A stretch of 64,000 nucleotides of DNA from Chlamydiales bacterium STE3 (GTDB taxonomy: Bacteria; Chlamydiota; Chlamydiia; Chlamydiales; Parachlamydiaceae). The notes below the pieces were generated by a model. It worked only from the letters and a program-made list of their open reading frames with translations. It had not been told where the DNA came from and searched no databases. The translations under genes were made by a program, and so were the position numbers. This document shows positions 45,857 to 53,562 of this stretch, in pieces. Positions within the stretch are counted from its first letter, which is position 1, and each line of letters begins with the position of its first letter. The stretch lies in NCBI GenBank assembly GCA_011125455.1, contig VKHO01000056.1, positions 1 to 64,000 on the forward strand, given 5' to 3'.

Positions 45857-46843
45857 TCAATCCATGCTAAGAACAATCGATCCATGCACTTTGCCTCGTC
45901 GCAGTGTCTCTAAAGCTAAGTTAGCTTTTTCTAACGGAAAAGGCAAAATAGCAACTTGCAAGGGGATTTTTTCGATGAGCTCAAAAAAATCGATAGCATC
46001 CTTTCTTGTCAGGTTGGCAACGGAAGAAATAGAGCGCTCTTGCCACAATAAAGAATAGGGAAAGGAGGGGAGATCGCTCATGTGGATGCCTACACTAATT
46101 ACCTTCCCTCCCTTTTTAATGCTTTTTAAGGCTTGAGGGCAGAGTTCCCCAACTGGGGCAAAAATGAGCGCGGCATCCATTAAAGTAGGGGGACTGTCGT
46201 CACTTCCACCAGCCCAGATAGCACCTAACGAAAGAGCAAAATCTTGAGACTCCTGATCATTTGGGCGAGTAAAGACATAGATTTCTCTGCCAAGAGATTT
46301 GGCGACCTGGATTAATAAATGCGCGGAGGAACCAAAGCCATAGAAACCGATTTTTTGGGCCTCGCTTACAAGCCTTAAGCCTCTAAACCCAATCAAGCCT
46401 GCACATAAAAGGGGTGCAATATGTAGATCGTCATATAGGGGCGGAAGTGGAATAATATAATCTTCATGCGCTGTGCAGTAATCTGCATAACCACCATCGC
46501 GTAAGTAGCCTGTATAAATCGCATGATCACATAAGTTCTCTCTTTCCGATAAGCAAAACTCGCATGCATGGCAGGTCTCTCCAAGCCAAGGAACGCCCAC
46601 ACGGTTTTCTAAATGATGTTTGGTGACTTTTTTGCCTAATGCTTCAATTCTCCCCACCACCTGATGACCAGGAACAAGAGGAAGCTTTGGCTGAAGTAGT
46701 TCTCCGTCAATAATATGAAGATCAGTACGACACACCCCGCAGGCCTGGATTTTAATTAGCACGTCATAGGGGCCGAGAATTGGCATCGGCAGGTGTTTTA
46801 ATACAAGCGGGCAGCCAACCCTTTCCAAAACCATAGCTCGCAT
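45857..46843 (-). CDS. Zinc-dependent alcohol dehydrogenase family
   Basis: A 328-residue MDR protein. The catalytic zinc site shows Cys38 in C-G-V-C-R-T-D and His60 in P-G-H-Q-V-V-G, where Gln replaces the more usual Glu. The structural zinc has Cys91, Cys94, Cys97 and Cys105. The NAD(P) fold has G-F-Y-G-F-G-S-S-A-H. It fits the 'zinc-binding alcohol dehydrogenase' group near AdhP. Substrate unknown; possibly aldehyde detoxification in keeping with its stress-type neighbours. Confidence 0.9.
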   Translation of the reverse strand: MRAMVLERVGCPLVLKHLPMPILGPYDVLIKIQACGVCRTDLHIIDGELLQPKLPLVPGHQVVGRIEALGKKVTKHHLENRVGVPWLGETCHACEFCLSERENLCDHAIYTGYLRDGGYADYCTAHEDYIIPLPPLYDDLHIAPLLCAGLIGFRGLRLVSEAQKIGFYGFGSSAHLLIQVAKSLGREIYVFTRPNDQESQDFALSLGAIWAGGSDDSPPTLMDAALIFAPVGELCPQALKSIKKGGKVISVGIHMSDLPSFPYSLLWQERSISSVANLTRKDAIDFFELIEKIPLQVAILPFPLEKANLALETLRRGKVHGSIVLSMD

Positions 46844-46868
46844 AATGATACCTATCTTATAAGGTTCC

Positions 46869-47396
46869 TTAGCGTTTAAGTTTTTGTTTGGCCAAAGAAA
46901 TATGGTATTCTTGGTTGTGAAGCTTGGGTGTTAACCCGTACTTTTTACGAAGTTGTTCTAGCTCAGGGGCTTTAACCTGTAAAACAGCATATCTTGTATC
47001 GTGAGATGGTTGTACAATAACGATTTGTTCTAAATCAAAGCGAAAAGTTTGCCCTACTTCTTCGGGCGCCACATGTTCATCGACATAAAAAACACTAATA
47101 TGAGCCCCTGGGGCATCTTTCGTACGAAAGTAAGGGGGCGCCAAGAAGCCCTCTTCTTTAAGACCTAACAGAGGAAACAGTTCTACGATATAACGATCAT
47201 CTACTTTTATATAGGTAAAACCATCGGGTTGGGTCACTAAGCGCCCTTCGAGTGGGAAATTGTTTTTAGCATAATTGAGGAGTTGAGGCCACGAGGTTAT
47301 GGCAAGGCTCTCTGTCTGTGGAGCAGGGGATATTGCCCAGGTAGGGGAGCTTAAAGTGAGAAAAAAAGCGCATAAAATCTGCAAAAGATGTTTCAT
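46869..47396 (-). CDS. Exported 2H-phosphoesterase-like protein
   Basis: A 175-residue exported protein (signal peptide residues 1-21, ending in T-W-A). Two H-x-S motifs are visible: A-H99-I-S101-V-F and Y-H165-I-S167-L-A, 66 residues apart, which is the layout of the two histidine motifs of the 2H phosphoesterase (LigT-like) superfamily. The part between them includes Y-A-V-L-Q-V-K-A-P-E-L. Known members act on RNA ends, cyclic nucleotides or ADP-ribose derivatives in the cytoplasm; a secreted member is unusual. The motifs are short, so a chance match cannot be excluded. Confidence 0.5.
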   Translation of the reverse strand: MKHLLQILCAFFLTLSSPTWAISPAPQTESLAITSWPQLLNYAKNNFPLEGRLVTQPDGFTYIKVDDRYIVELFPLLGLKEEGFLAPPYFRTKDAPGAHISVFYVDEHVAPEEVGQTFRFDLEQIVIVQPSHDTRYAVLQVKAPELEQLRKKYGLTPKLHNQEYHISLAKQKLKR

Positions 47397-47415
47397 CCGT
47401 TCTCCTTCTTAAGGA

Positions 47416-47598
47416 TTAGCTTTTTGTTTTTTTAGGAATTTTTGCTCCTTTCTTACGTGCTTCTGAGAGCCCTATGGCAACTGCTTGCTTAGGATTTTTG
47501 ACTTTTTTGTGGCTTTTACCAGATTCAAGCTTGCCTTCCTTCATTTCGTGCATGGCTTTGCGAACAGACTCTTGGGCTTTTTTGCTTTCTTTTTTCAT
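47416..47598 (-). CDS. Small basic DUF6496-like protein
   Basis: A 60-residue Lys-rich protein with an AAGGAGG-type ribosome binding site. V-R-K-A-M-H-E-M-K-E-G-K-L, N-P-K-Q-A-V-A-I-G-L-S-E-A-R and A-K-I-P-K-K match the small DUF6496 family, found in many environmental bacteria near stress genes. Nineteen or so lysines make it strongly basic; it may bind nucleic acid. A second, truncated copy of the N-terminal part lies just upstream at 47659-47703. Confidence 0.8.
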   Translation of the reverse strand: MKKESKKAQESVRKAMHEMKEGKLESGKSHKKVKNPKQAVAIGLSEARKKGAKIPKKTKS

Positions 47599-47658
47599 GA
47601 TTATCCTCCTTCTTAAAAGTATTTAGTTTTCTCTTCCTTCATGTTTCTCTTCTTGAAT

Positions 47659-47703
47659 TTAATTTTCAACTGAATCCTGAGCTTTTTTGCTTTCTTCTTT
47701 CTT
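47659..47703 (-). pseudogene. Truncated relic of the DUF6496 gene
   Basis: On the minus strand this stretch reads K-K-E-E-S-K-K-A-Q-D-S-V-E-N and then TAA, close to the first residues of the intact gene (K-K-E-S-K-K-A-Q-E-S-V). The relic lies 60 bases upstream of the functional start. No ATG remains, so this is the leftover of a small duplication. Confidence 0.65.
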
Positions 47704-47821
47704 AAGGATCTACTTAGTTGTATTTAGTTTCATATTAATATACATTTATATTGCTTAATTTAATTTAATTGATTTTTTTAAATAAAAAAGAATATAATTA
47801 TTGAAAAAATAATAGGTGTTC

Positions 47822-48916
47822 ATGAGTTCGGTAGATGTGCAAAATAATTTTCAGAGACAACTCTGGGGTAAAGATGCTTTTTTCGAGAATCCTGATTATC
47901 TAGAGACAACTGAAGCGGAATTTAAAGAAGATCATCCTCTTCAATCTTCTTACGAATGCAACATCGGACATAAAACAACAAGATTTGCAAATCGAATACT
48001 TCCCTATATTTTTTTCCCCATTGCGTTTAAGAGATTTCTACATTCATTGGCTGGTTATATTGTGTTATTACCAGCTGCACGCTACTCTAAGAAAGACCTT
48101 AGCATAGAGCGTGTCGAAACAGATTTGAATGACGAATGGAAATACAAAAGACTTTCTATTAAGTGCAATGGAAATTTAATCGATGCTGTCATTCTGGTTA
48201 AGAAGAGCACAGCTAGCAATGGCCGCTGGACCATCGGGAGTTTTGGAAATGGCGAAAATTACGAAAGTTATCTGTCTTATTATAGAAGAGACTATTTTAA
48301 GGAGATGTTGAGTGAAGTAGAAAGTAATGCCATCCTCTTTAATTTTCCTGGAGTAGGAGCAAGTGCGGGCTTTCCTAACCGCGATGCTGCAATCAGAGCT
48401 TATCGTGCTGTACTCACTTTCTTGGAAGATCAAAAAGAGGGAATTGGTGCTAGAGAGATTATCGGTTTTGGGCATTCTATAGGAGCTGGCATCCAAGCGG
48501 AAGCTGTGAAAAGACACGAATCCAAAAAAGAGATCCAATATGTTTGGGTGAAAAGTCGAACCTTTGGCTCCACTGCTCATCTTGCTAAGGAAATTTCGGG
48601 TAAAGCTGGAAGTTTGTCTCTTAGGATTTTAGGATGGAATATTGATACGCTGGATGCCTCCAAGAATTTAAAAGACCCAGAAATTATTATTCAGTCCACA
48701 AGATTTGAAGAGGATGATTATCAAATCTTTGATTCTGCGGAAAACATCATGGACGATGGCATCATTGGAGCAAAATCATCCCTGGCAGCGAGCTTATTAG
48801 CAGGTGGACATACTAAAAACAAAACTTTTATTGGTGTTCCTGACGGTCATAACGATGCTCTATCTGATCCTGAGTTTATTGCAGACAGGATAAGAGAAGA
48901 CCTTGATCGATTGTAA
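47822..48916 (+). CDS. CHLPS/DUF818-type alpha/beta hydrolase
   Basis: A 364-residue protein from the ATG at 47822 (GTG at 47816 is in frame). An N-terminal basic and hydrophobic stretch (about residues 58-90) may be a membrane anchor. The alpha/beta hydrolase core has the nucleophile elbow G-F-G-H-S-I-G with Ser219, and G-V-P-D-G-H-N-D-A near the end supplies the His and Asp. The layout and length match the chlamydia-specific CHLPS family, whose activity is not established. A terminator follows at 48955. Confidence 0.85.
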   Translation: MSSVDVQNNFQRQLWGKDAFFENPDYLETTEAEFKEDHPLQSSYECNIGHKTTRFANRILPYIFFPIAFKRFLHSLAGYIVLLPAARYSKKDLSIERVETDLNDEWKYKRLSIKCNGNLIDAVILVKKSTASNGRWTIGSFGNGENYESYLSYYRRDYFKEMLSEVESNAILFNFPGVGASAGFPNRDAAIRAYRAVLTFLEDQKEGIGAREIIGFGHSIGAGIQAEAVKRHESKKEIQYVWVKSRTFGSTAHLAKEISGKAGSLSLRILGWNIDTLDASKNLKDPEIIIQSTRFEEDDYQIFDSAENIMDDGIIGAKSSLAASLLAGGHTKNKTFIGVPDGHNDALSDPEFIADRIREDLDRL

Positions 48917-48954
48917 AATTCTCCGTTTGTTTTCTAACTCGCTTATGAGAAACA

Positions 48955-48996
48955 AAAGCTGACGGAGAGCGTTCAAAATCTAGGTCAGCTTTTTTT
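48955..48996 (+). terminator. Terminator after the CHLPS hydrolase gene
   Basis: AAAGCTGAC at 48955-48963 pairs with GTCAGCTTT at 48984-48992, leaving a 20-base loop, and a further run of T follows. The nine-base stem directly before a seven-T tract is a typical intrinsic terminator, although the loop is long. Confidence 0.7.
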
Positions 48997-49249
48997 ATGT
49001 CTACTTTAAAGCGCAAAAATTAAGCGTCTTTACCGTGGCTTTTGGCTTCCCACACAGCCTTGGGGCAAGATACATGGCATGCTACTACCCTTTCTCAAAA
49101 CTTAATCAAAAAAAGTTAATCTCTAAATTTTTAACAGCTAGAAAGTTATGTTTTATTCACGTCTTAAGGCTATTGCATCAAATAAGACTGTGGTATTACA
49201 TTAAGAATGTCCTGCGGTAATAATTTCAATTTTAACTTAAGGAGAACCT

Positions 49250-49471
49250 ATGAATAAAGAATATTTTCAAGGTAAATGGCACGAGCTAAAAGGGAAAGTT
49301 AAAGAGCAGTGGGGTAAACTCACCGACGATGATTTGACAGAGATTGCCGGTAAAAGAGAAGCGTTGCTAGGAAAATTGCAATCGCACTATGGTTATGCTA
49401 AAGACAAAGCTGAGCAAGAGCTTGACTCCTTCGAAAAAAGCTTTGGTCAAGATAAAACGAGTAAGCATTAA
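49250..49471 (+). CDS. CsbD-family stress protein
   Basis: A 73-residue protein with a strong AAGGAG before the ATG. N-terminal F-Q-G-K-W-H-E-L-K-G-K-V-K-E-Q-W-G-K-L-T-D-D-D-L is the CsbD signature, and the C-terminal part (Y-G-Y-A-K-D-K-A-E) completes the fold. CsbD proteins are general-stress induced in Bacillus and abundant in many environmental bacteria; the molecular role is not established. It is followed by a hairpin at 49482-49507 and a 26-residue membrane peptide. Confidence 0.9.
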   Translation: MNKEYFQGKWHELKGKVKEQWGKLTDDDLTEIAGKREALLGKLQSHYGYAKDKAEQELDSFEKSFGQDKTSKH

Positions 49472-49481
49472 AAAAATCGCT

Positions 49482-49507
49482 TCTCCAGGCCTGCTTAGGC
49501 TTGGAGA
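49482..49507 (+). promoter_or_regulatory. Hairpin between csbD and a membrane peptide
   Basis: TCTCCA-GGCCT and AGGC-TTGGAGA form an interrupted stem of about ten pairs with a small loop, with no T-run after it. It lies ten bases after the CsbD stop and before the ribosome binding site of the next small gene, so it could stabilise the upstream mRNA or reduce read-through. Confidence 0.45.
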
Positions 49508-49525
49508 GATTCAAGGAGGTTTATT

Positions 49526-49606
49526 ATGGGCAGAGCCCTAATTTTGTGGATTTTAGGAATTCCTCTAAGTCTTATTGTTATACTAAAACTGCTAGGCGTT
49601 GTTTAA
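49526..49606 (+). CDS. 26-residue membrane peptide
   Basis: Reads M-G-R-A-L-I-L-W-I-L-G-I-P-L and continues hydrophobic to V-V, then TAA at 49604-49606. An AAGGAGG lies seven bases before the ATG. The peptide is a single basic-capped transmembrane helix, a type often found beside CsbD-like stress genes. It overlaps the 3' end of the convergent SDR gene by four bases. Too short to assign a function. Confidence 0.55.
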   Translation: MGRALILWILGIPLSLIVILKLLGVV

Positions 49607-50466
49607 GTATTAATAATCTCTCCTCCATTCGGATGGAGGATTTGGCCCGTCATATATGAAGAGTCGGCTGAAGCCAAAAACACATAGCAAGGCGCTACTT
49701 CAGCCGGCTCGCCCGCTCTTTTCATGGGAACATCCGAGCCGAATTTTTCTACTTTGCTTGCTGGAAAAGTAGAAGGAATAAGGGGCGTCCAAATCGGACC
49801 TGGCGCTACACCATTTACTCTTATATTTTTTTTGACAAGCGAGAGAGCTAGAGATCGTGTAAAAGCAACAATGGCTCCTTTTGTAGCAGAGTAATCGAGC
49901 AAATGAGCGCTTCCCCTATACGCGGTTACAGAAGTTGTGTTAATCACAATCCCTTTTGTTTTTATCAAGTGTTTTAAAGCTGCTTTAGTCATAAAGAAGT
50001 AAGCAAAAATATTTGTGCGAAAAGTCCTTTCAAGCTGCTTTTCTGTAATTTTTTCAATTGTATCTTGAGGATGCTGCTCGGCAGCGTTATTAACGAGAAT
50101 ATCTAATTTTCCAAAAGTAGAAATGACCGAATCAACAATAGATTTACAGAATTTCTCGTCTCCAACGTCTCCTGATATAAGAAAGCATTTTTGCCCTTGC
50201 TCTTCGACAAGGCGCTGAGTCTCTTTGGCATCTTCATGTTCTTTCAAATAGGCAATTGCAACATCGGCTCCCTCTTTGGCAAACGCAATGGCTACAGCTT
50301 GGCCTATCCCACTGTCCCCGCCGGTTATAAGAGCGGTTTTGCCTTCTAATTTCCTGCAGCCGTAGGTTTCCTTATGGGTTTGTGGAATAGGTTTCATTTT
50401 ATTTTGTCTGCCTGGAGGAGATTGTTTTTGTGCAGGCCGTTGTTTGGAAGCTTTTTCTTTTTTCAT
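49603..50466 (-). CDS. SDR oxidoreductase, glucose/ribitol dehydrogenase-like
   Basis: A 287-residue short-chain dehydrogenase from the ATG at 50466; the frame also allows GTG at 50478. N-terminal basic, Gln/Lys-rich extension of about 35 residues, then L-I-T-G-G-D-S-G-I-G-Q for NAD(P), N-N-A-A in the middle, Ser and Y-S-A-T-K-G-A as the catalytic residues, and P-G-P-I-W-T-P-L. The extended N-terminus and the late M-T-G-Q-I-L-H-P-N-G-G match the YhxC/YdaD group of general-stress SDRs. The substrate is unknown. Confidence 0.9.
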   Translation of the reverse strand: MKKEKASKQRPAQKQSPPGRQNKMKPIPQTHKETYGCRKLEGKTALITGGDSGIGQAVAIAFAKEGADVAIAYLKEHEDAKETQRLVEEQGQKCFLISGDVGDEKFCKSIVDSVISTFGKLDILVNNAAEQHPQDTIEKITEKQLERTFRTNIFAYFFMTKAALKHLIKTKGIVINTTSVTAYRGSAHLLDYSATKGAIVAFTRSLALSLVKKNIRVNGVAPGPIWTPLIPSTFPASKVEKFGSDVPMKRAGEPAEVAPCYVFLASADSSYMTGQILHPNGGEIINT

Positions 50467-50684
50467 AAGAACGCTCACATCATTAAATATTATTTAGCTT
50501 TTGTTTAGTTAATATCTAAATATTTATCAACTAAATTGATCCTTTTGCCTCCAGGATTTGAGGCTCAGTAACTATCTAATTGAATTTTTAAACTGATTTT
50601 CAATACAAATTTTTTTATAATTTCATTGAAATTAATATACTCGTTCTATATAAAATATGGGAAATTAAATTAAGGTAGATAAAT

Positions 50685-50996
50685 ATGGCGCAGCTTATAA
50701 CGCGTAAAAACGCTTTTTTGGAAGTTTATGGGTACGAAGCAGTAAATTGTAGAAAATTTCGTGATGAGAAAAATCAGCGCAATTTGATGAGAGCTGTGTC
50801 CTATTTGCCGGTTGTTGGTTTTATTACCACGTTAATCTTTACCCTGGAAAATAGAAATGAACCGGCTTTTAAGTCCTTGTTATCAAGAACAATTATTTCT
50901 GGGTTGCTCCCATTTTCTTTACCAATTGTCGACCTGGTCGCGACAATCTGGAAAGCTAAAAGTCAAAAAGTTGAGGAAAAAAACAAATCCCTCTGA
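50685..50996 (+). CDS. Small bilobed hydrophobic protein, Inc-like
   Basis: A 103-residue protein with an AGGTAGA-type ribosome binding site. Two hydrophobic segments (about residues 37-54 and 68-88) flank a short polar stretch, after a charged N-terminus with N-C-R-K-F-R-D. The pattern fits chlamydial inclusion-membrane-type proteins. No motif was recognised. It is transcribed alone, divergent from the SDR. Confidence 0.55.
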   Translation: MAQLITRKNAFLEVYGYEAVNCRKFRDEKNQRNLMRAVSYLPVVGFITTLIFTLENRNEPAFKSLLSRTIISGLLPFSLPIVDLVATIWKAKSQKVEEKNKSL

Positions 50997-51144
50997 TCAA
51001 GATCGATCACCTAGTGACTTTCTAGATGTACTTGACCAAGCATAGTCTCCTAGAATTTTCATTTTATAACATGAAGACAAAAACTTTTGAGATTTGCAAC
51101 AATGGTCTAAGCTTTTAATAAATTTTTAGCACAAGGACACAAGG

Positions 51145-51321
51145 ATGAAGAAGATGTTCAGGATTTTAGGATTTATGGCGATGGTTTTTAGTTTTTTTGC
51201 TGCTACTCCTGCCAAGAAACCATGCGGTTGCCCAACTTGTGTATGTACGTTAGAAAAGCATTGTGGTTGTTTATCCAGCCTAGTTGAACCAAATTGCCAT
51301 AATGCAATGACCGAAGAATAG
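51145..51321 (+). CDS. Small Cys-rich exported peptide
   Basis: A 58-residue frame with AAGGA close before the ATG. Residues 1-23 form a signal peptide with A-A-T-P-A at its end. The mature part of 35 residues contains seven cysteines (C27, C29, C32, C34, C40, C42, C51), many in C-x-C pairs. Chlamydiae cross-link their outer envelope with cysteine-rich proteins such as OmcA and OmcB; this could be a new small member, by inference only. Metal binding is the main alternative. A 101-codon frame on the other strand at 51126-51431 is antisense and was not annotated. Confidence 0.6.
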   Translation: MKKMFRILGFMAMVFSFFAATPAKKPCGCPTCVCTLEKHCGCLSSLVEPNCHNAMTEE

Positions 51322-51908
51322 TTCAAGCCATGCTTGCAACAGCAGAAGATCAGTTTAAAGAAAGCTTTTGTTTCTAATGATTTTCCTCTTTGGTATTGGG
51401 GACGACTCCTCATTCGGACCCCACGCCACAAGAATGTCCAGGCTTGTCACGACAGATGCTAAGGCTAAGAGGGGCATTTTTTAAAAAATCAGGTCTTTGT
51501 CAAACCCTTGGGATATAGAGCTGTTGCCGTTAATGTAAGCGCCATTTCTGCAATGGGCGGTAGATCAAAGTATGTTTTTTTATCTGGTATGTCGCCAAAA
51601 AATGCGGAAAATGGATGGCTTAATCTTTTTGAAAGTCACCCAAATTAGTCTGCGAAAAATGGCAAATCCTACTTCTACGATGAGATACGCTTAGCTAAAA
51701 GCGATCTATTCATTCCTCTAGCAGCATAGATAGAAAATTCAATTCGCCTTTAATAGGGATAGGCAAAATTGCCTTATCTACTTATCATTTAATCTATCTT
51801 TAGGATGAAATTTCTATCCCCTTTTAAGGTGGATAGCTTTAATCATTTTTAGTTTGTGATTAATGTTTCATTAGAAAAATTTAAATTGCAAATTACCCGA
51901 ATTGCCCC
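51322..51908. other. Intergenic, with an open remnant
   Basis: Gap of 587 bases. In 51469-51648 a plus frame is open for 59 codons and ends in TAG; it has no early ATG or ribosome binding site and looks like the tail of a lost gene, with no recognised family. Close to 51758-51778 is a nine-base inverted repeat that could be a weak terminator or a regulatory hairpin for mgtE. No Mg2+ riboswitch was recognised. Confidence 0.35.
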
Positions 51909-53267
51909 ATGAATAGGACAGGGTACACAATGAACAATCATCCAAAAATAGACCCACATAACTTAGCCTCTCTAAGGCCTGTGGAAATAGCCGATCTAAT
52001 TAGCCAAACTACAAAAGATGACCAATTGGCTATTTTTAGAAGCCTTTCTCCCCATACAGCTGTAAGTGTTTTTGAATTTCTTCCTTGGAAAATTCAAAAA
52101 TTTCTCACCATTTCTTTAGAGCCTGAAAAGACTGCCGAGATTTTGAGCGAAATGTCTCAAGATGACAGGACAGCATTTTTTGAAGGTCTACCCAATGCTG
52201 CGGTCAATGAGCTGCTGCATTTGCTTCCTTTTCAGGAAAGAGTTGCCGCTTTAACGCTTCTCGGCTGTCCTGAAAACAGTGTCGGGCGACTGATGACAAC
52301 AGATTACATCGCAGTTAAGTTGGATTGGTCAGTGCAGCAAGTGTTAGACTATATCAGGCAATATGGCAGAGATAGTGAAACGATCAATGTGATTTATGTG
52401 ATCGATGATAAAGGAAAATTAATTGATGACATCCGGATTCGCGAGTTTTTATTTGCTCCATTAGATTATAAGGTCCAAGACCTTATAGATAGGCAATTTG
52501 TGGCGCTATCCGTTAATGATGATGACGAAGAGGCCATTAAAGTCTTTTCTAGAGAAGATCGAGTTGCTCTACCTGTAACTGATAAGCAAGGCATTTTAAT
52601 CGGCATTGTGACAATTGATGACATTTTAGATTTGATGGCAGAAGAAGATACTCAGGACATCCAAAAAATTGGCGGTACGGAAGCTTTAGAATATCCCTAC
52701 ATGCAGACACCCTTTTTTAGCCTAATGCGTAAAAGGGCTAGTTGGCTTGTGATCCTTTTTTTAGGGGAATTACTCACCGCAACTACCATGGGCTATTTTC
52801 AAGAAGAGATTTCACAAGCCGTCGTGCTAGCACTCTTTTTGCCTCTGATTATTTCCAGTGGGGGTAATTCAGGCTCCCAAGCATCTACTTTGATTATTCG
52901 AGCTCTTGTAATCGGAGAAGTGAAGCTACGTGATTGGTGGAAGATTATGCGGCGCGAAATTCTTTCGGGGCTTTTCCTAGGAGCAATGCTTGGTGCAGTG
53001 GGCTTTCTTCGCATTAGCTTGTGGAGTGCATTTTCGACGATTTATGGCCCACATTGGCTTTTGGTAGCCACCACAGTCAGTATATCGATTATTGGAGTAG
53101 TCCTCTGGGGTACCTTGTCAGGGGCTATGCTTCCTTTAATTCTAAAACGCTTGGGATTTGACCCTGCAGCAGCATCGGCACCCCTTGTTGCCACATTAGT
53201 TGATGTAACCGGAATCATTATCTATTTTATCACAGGGGCGTTCATCCTCCAAGGGACATTGCTTTAA
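51909..53267 (+). CDS. mgtE: Magnesium transporter MgtE
   Basis: A 452-residue MgtE. An N-terminal helical domain (about residues 15-140) is followed by two CBS domains (about 140-265), then five membrane helices with P-L-I-I-S-S-G-G-N-S-G-S-Q-A-S-T, the conserved pore motif, and D-P-A-A-A-S-A-P-L-V-A-T near the end. It is a Mg2+-gated channel in the inner membrane. ATG at 51909 is used; ATG at 51930 is the alternative and has a more typical N-terminus. The gene stands alone. Confidence 0.95.
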   Translation: MNRTGYTMNNHPKIDPHNLASLRPVEIADLISQTTKDDQLAIFRSLSPHTAVSVFEFLPWKIQKFLTISLEPEKTAEILSEMSQDDRTAFFEGLPNAAVNELLHLLPFQERVAALTLLGCPENSVGRLMTTDYIAVKLDWSVQQVLDYIRQYGRDSETINVIYVIDDKGKLIDDIRIREFLFAPLDYKVQDLIDRQFVALSVNDDDEEAIKVFSREDRVALPVTDKQGILIGIVTIDDILDLMAEEDTQDIQKIGGTEALEYPYMQTPFFSLMRKRASWLVILFLGELLTATTMGYFQEEISQAVVLALFLPLIISSGGNSGSQASTLIIRALVIGEVKLRDWWKIMRREILSGLFLGAMLGAVGFLRISLWSAFSTIYGPHWLLVATTVSISIIGVVLWGTLSGAMLPLILKRLGFDPAAASAPLVATLVDVTGIIIYFITGAFILQGTLL

Positions 53268-53562
53268 TGCAAAATTTGCTTTTTTATGAGGAAAAAGCCT
53301 TTTTTCATTTTAGGCTTCTCATAGATGCTTTTATACCCTTGGAAAAAAGGAGCGTTAGGAAATCAAGTTTTGTTCTTTATATCTAAAAAGAATCTTTCCC
53401 CAAAAGACAAATAAGAAAGCAAATCCTTGCTCTAGCCATTTTTAAATCGATTAATTACTTATATTTTTTTTGCAAATTATAAAATTTAATAAATTTTGAT
53501 TTTCATTTTTTAAAGCTTTTTATAAAAAAAAGAAGAGCAATTTTATTGAAGGGGGGGTGGAA

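Noticed and set aside
51126-51431. A 101-codon minus frame opposite the Cys-rich peptide.
   Set aside because: No ribosome binding site, unusual composition, and the plus strand holds a better supported gene with a signal peptide.
51758-51778. A short inverted repeat upstream of mgtE, considered as a Mg2+ riboswitch.
   Set aside because: It lacks the conserved elements of the M-box and is too short to be more than a simple hairpin.
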